A program made the position numbers and the translations under genes. DNA of 64,000 nt from Rubripirellula reticaptiva (GTDB taxonomy: Bacteria > Planctomycetota > Planctomycetia > Pirellulales > Pirellulaceae): positions 941,380-1,005,379 of the forward strand of contig NZ_SJPX01000003.1 of the NCBI RefSeq assembly GCF_007860175.1, in the 5' to 3' direction. The notes below the pieces were generated by a model. That model was not told where the DNA came from and did no database searches. It was given only the letters and a program-made list of their open reading frames with translations. Below are positions 16,157 to 25,322 of the stretch, one piece after another. Numbering within the stretch: position 1 is the stretch's first letter; every line of letters begins with the position of its first letter.

Positions 16157-19100
16157 ATGGCCCATCGAAGCATCTGCCCATTCGCAAATTTTCCGCACCA
16201 CGCACGTTCGCTGACGGCGTCGACCACCGCGATATGGCTAGCGTTTCTTGCGGTAATGGGTGCTCAGGTTGGGTTCGCCCAGAACATCATCTATCACCAG
16301 CCGATAACAAGTTCTTATCCGGTTAGTTCATTTCCGACAAACTCGTATCCGACCAACTCGTATCCGACCAACTCGTATCCGACGACGGTCTACCCTAGTT
16401 CGTCTTATCCTGTGTCGTCCTATCCGACGACTTCGTACCCGACGACTTCGTACCCGACAAACTCTTATCCGAGCAGCCAGCCGGTCGTCGTTCATTCATC
16501 GACAACGACGTCGGTACCGGTCAGGGCTTTGCCTGCCAACGCGACAACCCACACTCAGCCAAGGCAATCCGAATCGATTTCAGATTCGTCAACGACGTTG
16601 CTCGCCACGCCCAGCGGTTCAATCACGCGTCTCGCCAGCACCCGCAGCGACTCGCAACGTTCGCGGTTCACTGATCGTCGAAGTGACGACGGCTACCGCG
16701 AGCCGTTTCCGACGCCTATCGAGCGAATGTTACCGTTTGGATTGACGATGATTCAATCGGCACGCAAAAGCGCCGATCAGTTTCGTCAAATCGCGCGAAC
16801 CGCATCGCCAGTTGCTGCCGACGTCGCCGAACGTAATGCCGAATTGGCGGATCAGTGGGTTGAACTTGCCGAGACGCATGACCGTCTGACCGATCGACTC
16901 AACGTGGCGGCGACCAAACTGGATGAAACCACGCGAGACTTCACTGACGTCGCGGCCAAGCTTGATCACTATGGTTTGACTCCTACGGTTGGTCTACTGC
17001 TTCGTCATAAGAAAGAACAGCTTGACGCTTGGCAAGTTCAGGATTCGCAAACCTTGTTTGCCGGCGAAGAACTCAAACGAGCGCGGACCGAGCAGTTGGA
17101 ACTCGACCTAATCCGACACGACGGAACCGACGTTGTCGCACAGGCCTCGGCAATCTTGACCGCCGGCGGAATGAACCCCAAGAGTGACCAGAATGCCTCG
17201 GTCGTGTCGCAGGTTCAAGACTTGCTTCGCCAGCGGGCTCAGTGGCTAAAGTCGCTGCGCAGCGGATACCATGACTATCAACAAAAACTTGGCGAGCTTG
17301 ACGCGACGACTACCGCTTCCACGCAGTTGACTCGCGATTACCGTCGCCTAATCGATCGACAAATCACCTGGATTCGCAGTGACGATCCGCTGGGTTTCAG
17401 CGACGTCGGAAAGATCCCCAGCGGGCTCGGAGCGGTTCTGGATTCACGCCGCAGCCATGACTTTGGTCAAGCGATCCAGCGAAAGTGGCGCGCGACTCCG
17501 GTTAGCGGAATTGGATTGGTGGCGTCAGTCGTTCTTCTGTGCTTGTTTCGTTGGCGAGTCCGGTCATGGCTGATCAAGATTGGCTCTGGCAACCGAATGA
17601 AAGAGTCGACCGCGGATGCTCGAAAAGCAGCCGCCAGCATTCTGACAACACTGACCGCAATCTTGATTCCTGCGATCTTCTATGCGATCGGGCGATGGCT
17701 TGGCAATGGAGTCGTTTCAGAGTCGACGTTGCACGCGTCGAGTGGTTTCTATGCCGCAAGTCTTGTGTCGCTGTTCGTCGAGGTTCCCCGTCAATTGCTT
17801 CGCAACTTTGGATACCTAGATCGTCACATCAATGTTGAATTGCCCGGTCGATCACGAGCGATGACGTATTTGACGTTGATTGGTGCGGGACTGGTTTTGG
17901 CTGCATACGTGGTCACGTTGATTGGTGTGATTGATCATGGCATGTGGCGAGACTCAACCGCTCGTTTTGGTTTCATCGCCGCGATGATGTTGGTCACGTG
18001 GACCGCGCACTTGGCACTTCGACCGACCGGTGGATTTCTGGAACCGATGATCGCCAAGTTCGGCGGTTCGGTGATTCACCGTGTTCGATTCGTAGTGTAT
18101 TTAGTGGGCGTCGGGTTTCCGTTGGCAATGATCGGACTGTCGGGGCTTGGGTACGGATTTACTGCTAGCGAATTGATACAGCGAGCGATTTGGATGCTTG
18201 CTGGACTAGCAATCGCAGCAACACTTTGGGGAGCGGTTAAGATCCTGTCCGCGGGTGCTTGGCAAAAGTTGACCGGCACGACTCCGCCGCCACGAAAGTA
18301 CGACGAGTACGGAATCCTGGAACCCGAAACGTCGGTTGGCGATGCAGGCGTGCTTGGCGAACACTTCTTGGAATTGAAGCATCACCTCGCATTTCTGTTT
18401 CAGTTCGCGCTCGTGGTCGCCACCATAGGTTGTATCGGATGGATTTGGGTGGACGTGTTTCCCAACGCGCACTTGGGCAACCCGGTGGTTTGGATTGCAG
18501 ATGGTGAACCGATCACTGCCATGAATTTGGTGATGGCGTTTGGAACGTTGTTTGTTGCTTTCCAGCTCGCCAAACTGTTGCCAGCTCTGTTCGACGCTCT
18601 CGTGTTGCAGCGAGTTTCCTTTGACGAAGGCATGGAGCATTTCTCGTTGGTGCTAGGCCGGTGCCTGTTGTTCGGCGTTGGTTGCTTCATGGCCTGTTCG
18701 CTGATCGGTGTCCGTTGGCAAGCCATCCAGTGGTTGGCAGTCGGGCTAACGATCGGACTTGGATTTGGTTTGCAGGACATGGTGCGAAATCTGTTCGGCG
18801 GCTTGATTGTGCTGTTTGAAAAACCGGCGCGGCTAGGTGACTTGGTTACCGTCGGAAAAGTAACTGGACGTATCGCTGCGCAGAAGCTTCGCACGACTGT
18901 GGTGACGGATAATGATGGGCGCGAAGTCATCATTCCCAACAAGAGTTTTGTCAGTGAAGACGTGATCAATTGGATGGGAGCGGGCCGACTGCGTGCGATT
19001 CCTTTCGAGGTCGCGGTCACTCGCGATCAGCGTCCGGCGGACCTGTGCCGGATGTTGTACGAGTTGGTGATCGACCAACCTGATGTCTTGCTGTCGCCCG

Positions 19101-19336
19101 CGCCACAAGCGACGCTTGTTTGCGTTGGAAAGCGATCGCAACGCATCGAAGTTCGGGCGTGGATCGAAGAAGGACAAGACGCATCGCGTTTCCGTGATTC
19201 GTTGTTGCGGACCGCAACATCGTTTCTGTCGGAAAAGCGTTGGTTGGCTGCTGATCAACCCGAACAACCGGCGATGCAAAGCACCATCGACCGGGACTTT
19301 GGCAGCACGTCACGCGGTCGAAAACGTTCGGCCTAG
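16157..19336 (+). CDS. Large MscS-family mechanosensitive channel
   Basis: A 1059-residue protein of the MscK/multi-domain MscS kind. Signal peptide (about 1-40), a Ser-Tyr-Pro-Thr repeat stretch (about 51-106), a long helical periplasmic part (about 190-430), a series of transmembrane helices (about 450-870), and the conserved MscS pore and beta domain ('GFGLQDMVRNLFGGLIVLFE', 'DLVTVGKVTG', 'IIPNKSFVSEDVINWM'). MscS channels open under membrane tension and release solutes on hypo-osmotic shock; large members have added regulatory domains outside the membrane. The ATG at 16157 is preferred over GTG 16043 because it starts a clean signal peptide. The stop overlaps the opposing EF-hand gene by four bases. 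Confidence 0.9.
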   Translation: MAHRSICPFANFPHHARSLTASTTAIWLAFLAVMGAQVGFAQNIIYHQPITSSYPVSSFPTNSYPTNSYPTNSYPTTVYPSSSYPVSSYPTTSYPTTSYPTNSYPSSQPVVVHSSTTTSVPVRALPANATTHTQPRQSESISDSSTTLLATPSGSITRLASTRSDSQRSRFTDRRSDDGYREPFPTPIERMLPFGLTMIQSARKSADQFRQIARTASPVAADVAERNAELADQWVELAETHDRLTDRLNVAATKLDETTRDFTDVAAKLDHYGLTPTVGLLLRHKKEQLDAWQVQDSQTLFAGEELKRARTEQLELDLIRHDGTDVVAQASAILTAGGMNPKSDQNASVVSQVQDLLRQRAQWLKSLRSGYHDYQQKLGELDATTTASTQLTRDYRRLIDRQITWIRSDDPLGFSDVGKIPSGLGAVLDSRRSHDFGQAIQRKWRATPVSGIGLVASVVLLCLFRWRVRSWLIKIGSGNRMKESTADARKAAASILTTLTAILIPAIFYAIGRWLGNGVVSESTLHASSGFYAASLVSLFVEVPRQLLRNFGYLDRHINVELPGRSRAMTYLTLIGAGLVLAAYVVTLIGVIDHGMWRDSTARFGFIAAMMLVTWTAHLALRPTGGFLEPMIAKFGGSVIHRVRFVVYLVGVGFPLAMIGLSGLGYGFTASELIQRAIWMLAGLAIAATLWGAVKILSAGAWQKLTGTTPPPRKYDEYGILEPETSVGDAGVLGEHFLELKHHLAFLFQFALVVATIGCIGWIWVDVFPNAHLGNPVVWIADGEPITAMNLVMAFGTLFVAFQLAKLLPALFDALVLQRVSFDEGMEHFSLVLGRCLLFGVGCFMACSLIGVRWQAIQWLAVGLTIGLGFGLQDMVRNLFGGLIVLFEKPARLGDLVTVGKVTGRIAAQKLRTTVVTDNDGREVIIPNKSFVSEDVINWMGAGRLRAIPFEVAVTRDQRPADLCRMLYELVIDQPDVLLSPAPQATLVCVGKRSQRIEVRAWIEEGQDASRFRDSLLRTATSFLSEKRWLAADQPEQPAMQSTIDRDFGSTSRGRKRSA
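16310..16474. repeat. 15-bp tandem repeats encoding SYPTN/SYPTT
   Basis: Consecutive copies of a TCGTATCCGACCAAC-like unit, several perfect, encode Ser-Tyr-Pro-Thr-Asn/Thr in the N-terminal segment of the MscS-like protein. At least ten units are recognisable, the central ones nearly identical. The tract is likely length-variable. Confidence 0.85.
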
Positions 19337-20961
19337 CTTCCGCCGATGGCTTGCGGAGCGTCGTTTGGTATGGCGAAAACGCCCAGGGGTTCGTCGATCG
19401 GAATTTCGGCCGGCACTTTCTCGGGCTCGAGCGACAAGCGGTCTTGCGGTTTGATGTTCAGCGACCATTGATGCAGCATGCCAAATCGCTCGCTTCTCGC
19501 GCCGGTGATCACTAATTGCCACGTTCCTGTGGCCTTCTTTCCGTTGAACTGGCTCAGTCCAGGTTGGCGATTCGTGACAGCTTCGGGCAAATAGGATCCA
19601 TTGAAAGGTGCTCGAGCTTTCGTGAGGTGAGTATCACTTTGGTCGTCAAAGATGGTTCGGTCAAAATTGTCATCGCTGCCGCCGATCGCCGTGAACAGTT
19701 CCAATCGCACGCCCTCGGGGCTGATCAGGTATCCGTCCAGTTGGCTCAGATACGAGTGTGTGATTGAAAGTTGGACATTCAAATCGGAGATTAAGAAATC
19801 TTCGTCGATGGTGATTTCCGAAATCGTTGTCTTACGAGGCGGCAAAACTTCTGCGTTTGTATTGGCAAAGCTTCCGCCCATCATCGCAGCAGACTGTGAT
19901 ACTTCGGCTAGCGTCAGCAAGCCGTCATCATTGACATCGAGTGCGGTGAATGTGGCAAGCGATTCTTCGGACCACTCGTCCGTGTACTCAGCCATCGTGA
20001 CCTGTTCGTCGCGATTTTGGTCGCGTTCGTAAAACCAAGTCGGCACGCCGAGCGATTCATCACCGACTTCGTCTTGCAATCCGCTCAGGTACGCATGCAA
20101 TTCGTCTCGCGACAACTCGCCGTCTCGATCCACATCGATCCGGCCGGTTGGGATACCGAGCCCCACGCTCTCGATGGGGTCGAGTCGACCGTTGCGGTCT
20201 TTGTCGAAGCGCCCCAGGACAGATGCCGTCAAATAGTAACTGCTGCCGCCACGACGCCACCATCTTGAATCGTCGCCGTCGGAACGTTTGGATTCGTTGC
20301 CGGATGGGCGGATGCCGTTTCCGACTCGTTGGGCGCGTTTGACCAATTCTCCGGACGCACCATCGAGCAATCGCCGACGAGCGTACCGTTGGCTCAATTC
20401 CAATCGGCTGAGCCGACCATCAAAGTCGTAGTCGACTTCGAACGGATCGCGGTGAGTCCAGTCGCCACGACGAGCCTCTGCGCGATCGATGAATCCATCG
20501 TGGTCTCGATCAAGCCTTCGCAAAATGCGTTCGGCATCGTCGAGGTCTTCTTGAGTGTAGGGATACTTGATCTCCGGCAAACCGAACTCGGGAATCAGCA
20601 CCTCGTCCTCGGCGGGGCCGAATTTCCTCACGCTGCTTTCAAGATCAGGCTCAACGCTCTTTCTGGCCACGCCGTTGACCAATGCGTAATAGACTCGTGC
20701 AGCCTCTTGCCATTTGGAAATGTCGTTAGAGCGTTCCAGTGACATCCGGCGTGCCTCGCCAACGCGTTCCAAATAGGGACGTGCAAGCGGTGTGATTTCG
20801 TCCGGATCAATCTGACCATTCTGGTTTCGGTCGAGTCTCTCAAGCGATTCGCGCAGACCAGACTGTGCGTTGGCGATAGTCGGCGCCGAGAAGGCCGATA
20901 GCAAGACGGCGGCGGCGACAATCGATTTTCTTCGCCACCTTGGTTTCACAAAGTCAGTCAT
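19333..20961 (-). CDS. Secreted EF-hand protein with C-terminal P-domain
   Basis: 542 residues. A signal peptide (ending 'APTIANAQ') is followed by about seven EF-hand loops ('DRNQNGQIDPDE', 'DRDHDGFIDRAE', 'DYDFDGRLSRLE', 'DKDRNGRLDPIE', 'DVDRDGELSRDE', 'DQNRDEQVTMAE', 'DVNDDGLLTLAE'), then a proprotein-convertase P-domain (about 385-507; 'HSYLSQLDGYLISPEG', 'GTWQLVITGAR'). EF-hands bind calcium; bacterial P-domains usually accompany secreted proteases, but no protease domain is present, so this may be a calcium-dependent adhesion or adaptor protein. The ATG immediately follows the TAG of the upstream secretin-N-domain gene with no spacer, pointing to translational coupling and joint function. 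The last codon overlaps the MscS gene stop. Confidence 0.87.
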   Translation of the reverse strand: MTDFVKPRWRRKSIVAAAVLLSAFSAPTIANAQSGLRESLERLDRNQNGQIDPDEITPLARPYLERVGEARRMSLERSNDISKWQEAARVYYALVNGVARKSVEPDLESSVRKFGPAEDEVLIPEFGLPEIKYPYTQEDLDDAERILRRLDRDHDGFIDRAEARRGDWTHRDPFEVDYDFDGRLSRLELSQRYARRRLLDGASGELVKRAQRVGNGIRPSGNESKRSDGDDSRWWRRGGSSYYLTASVLGRFDKDRNGRLDPIESVGLGIPTGRIDVDRDGELSRDELHAYLSGLQDEVGDESLGVPTWFYERDQNRDEQVTMAEYTDEWSEESLATFTALDVNDDGLLTLAEVSQSAAMMGGSFANTNAEVLPPRKTTISEITIDEDFLISDLNVQLSITHSYLSQLDGYLISPEGVRLELFTAIGGSDDNFDRTIFDDQSDTHLTKARAPFNGSYLPEAVTNRQPGLSQFNGKKATGTWQLVITGARSERFGMLHQWSLNIKPQDRLSLEPEKVPAEIPIDEPLGVFAIPNDAPQAIGGS

Positions 20962-23691
20962 CTATCGGCCTCGCGATGATGTGCTGCGAGAAGTCGATGC
21001 TGGCTTAGCCGTTGATCGAATGGCGCCAGTCGATTTTTCGTCGGACGTCAACTGCTGCAACAGCAATCCGTAGATCTCGCTGTTCATTGGTGTGATGACT
21101 TCGACAGCCTGTTCGCCACGCGAATCGATTCGCTCGATCAACGATTCAACTTCGGCAAGCAACGCTTCCGGTGCCGTGATGATCAGTGAATTCGTTGCCT
21201 CATGAACGGCAACCGTCATCTTGGGTTCCAGGTTGCGGGCTGGCTCTTCTTTGGCAGCTTGTTTTGCGGCCGCGGCTTTCGCTGCTGCAGTGGTTGGGCG
21301 AGGTTCAACGCCACCTTTCAAACTGGACGGTCCCGCGGCACCGTTTTGAGACTTGGTGTCTTCGGCGACTCGGCCAACAAACGCGTCTCGAATCGAATCG
21401 GCAACATCAGCAGCTTTGGTGTGTTGCAGTTCGATGACTTTTGACCGGCCATAGGTTTCGATCGACGCGATACTTTCGTCCTTGTCGATAATCGTGAGGT
21501 AGCCGGCGACTTCTTCGATGTCTTCGGCGGTGCCCTGGACGATCAACCGATTCAGTCGCGAATCGGCAACGACAGTGATGGAACCTGCCATCATGGTCGT
21601 CGTTCCTTCGCGCGACGAGATCATGCTGAGATACGACCCTGATGGTCCACCGGAAACGTATCCGTTAACCAGCGTTCCGGCTTCGCCTTCGCGAGCCGAT
21701 TGGCCTCCTTCGAGCAATTCGCCCAAGATCCGCAACGCGTCATCGGGTCGGCAATGCTGTAGATAGAATACAACGGGTTCGGGCGGCAGCAGATCCGCAG
21801 GACCGGCGATCGTTTTTAGATGTGATTCGAAACGATCGAGTGCTTCGGTGTCGTCGGACTGCAACAGGATTCCTTGTGGAGTAACCTGGCAACGAATCGT
21901 CGGGGCTTTTGCGTTTGATACAACCGTCAGTTGGCGTGGCCCAGCGTCTCGATGGGGTGAGGCAGCAGGCATCGACGCAGCATGCGTTCGAAACGCCAGT
22001 TCCTTAGCCGATTTTGTCTCGTTGGGTGCCGCATCTTTTGAGCCATCGTTTTTCTTCGCTGGCACCCGCTCGGTCGAGTTCTGTGGTCCGCCAAGCGTCG
22101 GGTAAACAATCACGGGGTTCCCGGATCGCCAAAACGTTGCCGCAGTTTCCAATGCGTCTTCGGCTCGTTGCCCCTTGATCGGAATCACTCGAACTTGTTC
22201 GGTACCTAGTGAATCAGCGGCGTGATTGGTGGGGTTCGCCGAAGCAGCGGCGCTTGATTCCAAGCCGTCCACGATCGTTCTGATTTGATCAAGTTCGTGC
22301 CGCTTGGCACGCACAAACAGTCGCTTGTTCCCTGGATCGGCATCGATCCGTGGTGCCGCCGGATCGACGTCGTCTGGATCATCCAGCGGCGATGGCAGGT
22401 CAAGCATCTGTTCCAACAATGTGATCACAAAGTACGGATCGGTGTGGTTCAGCGGGATCACTTCGAACACGGCATCGGATGCTTGGACTTGCTTGACCGT
22501 GTCTTGAATTTGTTTTTGAACATCGGCGGTCGCAAGAGCAACGATCGAGCTAGCGTCCTTGTCGACGGAAAGCCGAACCGTTTTGCCGGACAACAATGTT
22601 TGCAACACGTTGTAGACCGTGTCGACGTTGCCACCTTCGACCAAGTGAGACTGCAACGTCATCTCGCCGCCGATTTCCAGCCCGTTTGATTTTGGCTGGT
22701 CGATCGACTCGACCAGTCGCTCGATTACTTTGACTTTGTCTTCGACGCCCGTGACGAAGATGTGTTTGCCGAGCAGGTCAGCCGACAGACTGACATCGAT
22801 GCCAATCATCTCGCCCGTGGCCAAACCCAAGTGCGGACGCGCGACCAGCAAGACGTCTTCGGCTTCGACGTGTTGCAGCGAGAACGTCTTCACGACCGTT
22901 CCGTTGTCCATGAAGCTGGGTTCGAAAGCGGACAGCACGTCGCGAACGTTACGAAGCTTTGCGACCGTGTCCGTGATCATTAATTGATTGGTCTTTGACA
23001 GCACCTTGGGAGACGACATCAAGCTAAGTGCCGCCAGCTCATCAACTGCGTCGTCCGCTTCGATTTCACCGAGCGCGAAAATGCACTTCACCACTTCGTG
23101 GTTGCTTGGCATGTCTTCGAGCGATTCGACCGGAATTTGTTTGGCCAACAGGTCGAGTTGTTGAAGGCTGCGAGGGTCACCGAGGTTGATCACTGACAAC
23201 AGTTGCCCACTGCGAACGAGCGTGTAACCTTCGGCGAGCAAGAACAGGTTGATTCGATCGATTGCGCCAGATACTTCGTAAGCTGACGCATCCGAGTAAG
23301 TAAAACTGCCGGGCGGCAGGTCGCCAACATGAAGTGCCAAGCCAGACTGGTCGGCGACCCAGCGAATGACTTCACGCCAAGGCGTTCCATTGAACGAGAA
23401 ACGCAGTTCGCCATTCGCAGAAGCGTCGCTGCTGAAAACGTCGCTGTCCGGAGCACTGATCCCAGAAACGGCTGGGGTTGGAACGATCGGTTCCGCCTCA
23501 TCAACTGCCAGCGTCGTTGAAGGAGCTTCGATAGCATCAATCGCACCGTTGGCGACTTCTGCCGGAGGATCAACCAGGGGATCCTGTCCTACGGCGATAG
23601 GAGAGGCGGCGATTGATCCGAACAGGCATGATCCGATCAACAATCTGCGAACCCGATGTGAGGTTCGGCGTTGGAGCGTTTTCATTTTCAT
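20962..23691 (-). CDS. Secretin N-domain repeat protein lacking a secretin pore
   Basis: 909 residues with a signal peptide (ending 'AASPIAVGQD'). Starting near residue 90 is an STN/N0-like segment ('FNGTPWREVIRWVADQSGL'), followed by several secretin N1/N2-type (NolW) KH-like repeats, for example 'VKTFSLQHVEAEDVLLVARP', 'VIPLNHTDPYFVITLLEQML' and 'VIELQHTKAADVADSIRDAF'. The C terminus is short, Ser/Arg-rich, and I see no beta-barrel pore domain. Secretins form the outer-membrane channels of type II secretion and type IV pili; a protein with only periplasmic ring domains might scaffold an envelope machine. It is the first gene of a pair with the EF-hand/P-domain gene. The ATG at 23691 is supported by the signal peptide. 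Confidence 0.82.
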   Translation of the reverse strand: MKMKTLQRRTSHRVRRLLIGSCLFGSIAASPIAVGQDPLVDPPAEVANGAIDAIEAPSTTLAVDEAEPIVPTPAVSGISAPDSDVFSSDASANGELRFSFNGTPWREVIRWVADQSGLALHVGDLPPGSFTYSDASAYEVSGAIDRINLFLLAEGYTLVRSGQLLSVINLGDPRSLQQLDLLAKQIPVESLEDMPSNHEVVKCIFALGEIEADDAVDELAALSLMSSPKVLSKTNQLMITDTVAKLRNVRDVLSAFEPSFMDNGTVVKTFSLQHVEAEDVLLVARPHLGLATGEMIGIDVSLSADLLGKHIFVTGVEDKVKVIERLVESIDQPKSNGLEIGGEMTLQSHLVEGGNVDTVYNVLQTLLSGKTVRLSVDKDASSIVALATADVQKQIQDTVKQVQASDAVFEVIPLNHTDPYFVITLLEQMLDLPSPLDDPDDVDPAAPRIDADPGNKRLFVRAKRHELDQIRTIVDGLESSAAASANPTNHAADSLGTEQVRVIPIKGQRAEDALETAATFWRSGNPVIVYPTLGGPQNSTERVPAKKNDGSKDAAPNETKSAKELAFRTHAASMPAASPHRDAGPRQLTVVSNAKAPTIRCQVTPQGILLQSDDTEALDRFESHLKTIAGPADLLPPEPVVFYLQHCRPDDALRILGELLEGGQSAREGEAGTLVNGYVSGGPSGSYLSMISSREGTTTMMAGSITVVADSRLNRLIVQGTAEDIEEVAGYLTIIDKDESIASIETYGRSKVIELQHTKAADVADSIRDAFVGRVAEDTKSQNGAAGPSSLKGGVEPRPTTAAAKAAAAKQAAKEEPARNLEPKMTVAVHEATNSLIITAPEALLAEVESLIERIDSRGEQAVEVITPMNSEIYGLLLQQLTSDEKSTGAIRSTAKPASTSRSTSSRGR

Positions 23692-24044
23692 GCGACCAGC
23701 GGACGACCCGAAGGCCGAGCGTCATGCGGGGAGGTGGGAGAGACAGTGAAGGGTAGTCTGACAAACACCAGCATCCGATGGCTGGCGATTTTCGAGGGGT
23801 CAGAGCCGGCTTCAAGCTCGAGGGTGGGACTTAGCGGTAGGACTCGATAGTTTACTGGTTTGGCAAGGAATGTCAATGTTTTCGGGCGTGCCCTGATCCG
23901 CTGTCGACCCGAGAAGGCCGCATAATCCGACCTTTTGGCGGACTCTTTCGGTTGGTCAGCATTGATAGGATGGAAGTTGACGCAACTCTTCTCGCCTATT
24001 CTCTGTTTCTCGCAAATTCTACTTGCCTCGACCGGAAACGTCCT
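23692..24044. other. Divergent intergenic region
   Basis: 353 bases between the secretin-N-domain gene and the redoxin gene. It contains one reasonable minus-strand promoter (23849-23876). On the plus strand a TTGACG at about 23979 has no well-spaced -10. The plus-strand frame is open upstream of the redoxin ATG, but that stretch does not look coding. Nothing else recognised. Confidence 0.5.
23849..23876 (-). promoter_or_regulatory. Candidate sigma-70-type promoter
   Basis: On the minus strand TTGACA is followed after 16 bases by TAAACT, about 160 bases upstream of the secretin-N-domain gene. The same -10 hexamer and spacing occur upstream of the tRNA-Lys gene. Support is sequence match only. 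Confidence 0.35.
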
Positions 24045-25157
24045 ATGATTCGCTCTTCTTTCGGCTACCGACGGGTTTTGCCGTATGTGCTAGGGGTACT
24101 TGCTGCTTTGACCCCACTTTTGGCGATTCAGCACGTTCTGGCCGCGGGTGAAAGCGACCTGGTGCCACGCTATTTGTTGGGGCTCGTTCATGCTCCCGAA
24201 GTGCACCGGGAATTGGACCTGACCGCTGACCAGGTCGTCGGTCTGGAGAGTCTGTTTCAAGAGATCGATCCAGTATGGTTCCCCGCTCGAAATTTGCCGA
24301 CCGACCAGCGTTTGGTCGTCGTTGATGAACTTGAAGGACGGGTACGGGACTGGTTTTCCGAAAATGCGTCGGACCAGCAAAGTCAGCGTTTACGCCAGTT
24401 GGAGTTCTACGCGCAGGGCAGTCGGATTCTTTTGCGAGACGACGTTGCCCAGGAACTTGGGATCGATGCCGCCCAACAGGCAAAGATTGCTGAGGTTGCC
24501 GAGGCCAGCCAGGCGGCTCAGCAGAAGCTTGCGGCGACAAAGTATGGTGACGAATCGTTAGCCGAACTTCGCGCCGATGTGACCAAGAAAGTGGCCGCCG
24601 AACAAAGCGTGATGAACCAAGTCTTTCGCCCAGAGCAACGGGGGAAGTTGTCGAAGATGTTGGGTGAGCGATACGATCCCAGTCGGTTGTCGCGGATCTA
24701 CGCGATGGCACCCAATTTTGGGCCGTCGCAGGAGTGGATCAATTCATCGCCTCTGTCGATGGGAAAATTGCGTGGCAAAGTCGTGCTGGTCCATTTCTAC
24801 GCGTTTCAATGTCACAACTGTCACGCCAACTTTGACATCTACAGGCGCTGGGCCGAAACGTATTCCGACGACGAGGTCGTCGTGATCGGCATCCAAACGC
24901 CGGAAACCAGTCGCGAACGAGACGCCGGTGCCGTTCGTGCGGCCGCGAAAGAAAAGGGATTGACGTTCCCCATCCAAATCGACCTCGATTCAAAATCCTG
25001 GGCCGCCTGGGGCAACACGATGTGGCCTACCGTCTACGTCGTCGACAAAAACGGCTACATCCGCCATTGGTGGAGCGGCGAACTGAACTGGAAAGGCGCC
25101 ACCGCCGACAAAACAATCGAGCAAGTCGTCGACAAGCTGCTAGCCGAAAAAGTCTAG
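24045..25157 (+). CDS. TlpA-like thiol-disulfide redoxin, exported
   Basis: 370 residues. A signal peptide (ending 'AIQHVLAAG') is followed by a helical Gln/Ala/Glu-rich domain (about 35-220) and a C-terminal thioredoxin-fold domain of the redoxin/TlpA kind (about 230-370). The active site is CHNC (Cys256 and Cys259), in 'VHFYAFQCHNCHANF', with the cis-proline loop at 'MWPTVYVVD'. Such proteins reduce or isomerise disulfides outside the cytoplasm, often for cytochrome c maturation. CHNC is not a common TlpA active site (CPxC is usual), so the redox potential may differ. The ATG at 24045 is chosen for the signal peptide; the frame is open 93 bases further upstream. Monocistronic, followed by the IS3 remnant. 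Confidence 0.87.
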   Translation: MIRSSFGYRRVLPYVLGVLAALTPLLAIQHVLAAGESDLVPRYLLGLVHAPEVHRELDLTADQVVGLESLFQEIDPVWFPARNLPTDQRLVVVDELEGRVRDWFSENASDQQSQRLRQLEFYAQGSRILLRDDVAQELGIDAAQQAKIAEVAEASQAAQQKLAATKYGDESLAELRADVTKKVAAEQSVMNQVFRPEQRGKLSKMLGERYDPSRLSRIYAMAPNFGPSQEWINSSPLSMGKLRGKVVLVHFYAFQCHNCHANFDIYRRWAETYSDDEVVVIGIQTPETSRERDAGAVRAAAKEKGLTFPIQIDLDSKSWAAWGNTMWPTVYVVDKNGYIRHWWSGELNWKGATADKTIEQVVDKLLAEKV

Positions 25158-25256
25158 CTGTACCGAGTCAGTATCATCGAATGGGCGTGCCAGCGAGTTG
25201 TTTGTCTGAACAACTGAGCTCTTCCGGCAATAAGCAGAGAATTCAGCAGGAATTAC

Positions 25257-25285
25257 GGAATTGCCACGAAAAGTTGACAGTGGAT
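25257..25285 (+). repeat. IS3 terminal inverted repeat, orfB end
   Basis: 29 bases beginning GGAATTGCCACGAAAAGTTG, matched by the inverse complement at 26525-26554 with a single one-base gap. Confidence 0.88.
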
Positions 25286-25322
25286 CGGTCCTAACGGGAA
25301 GGTAATTGGTGCGTCATGTGGA

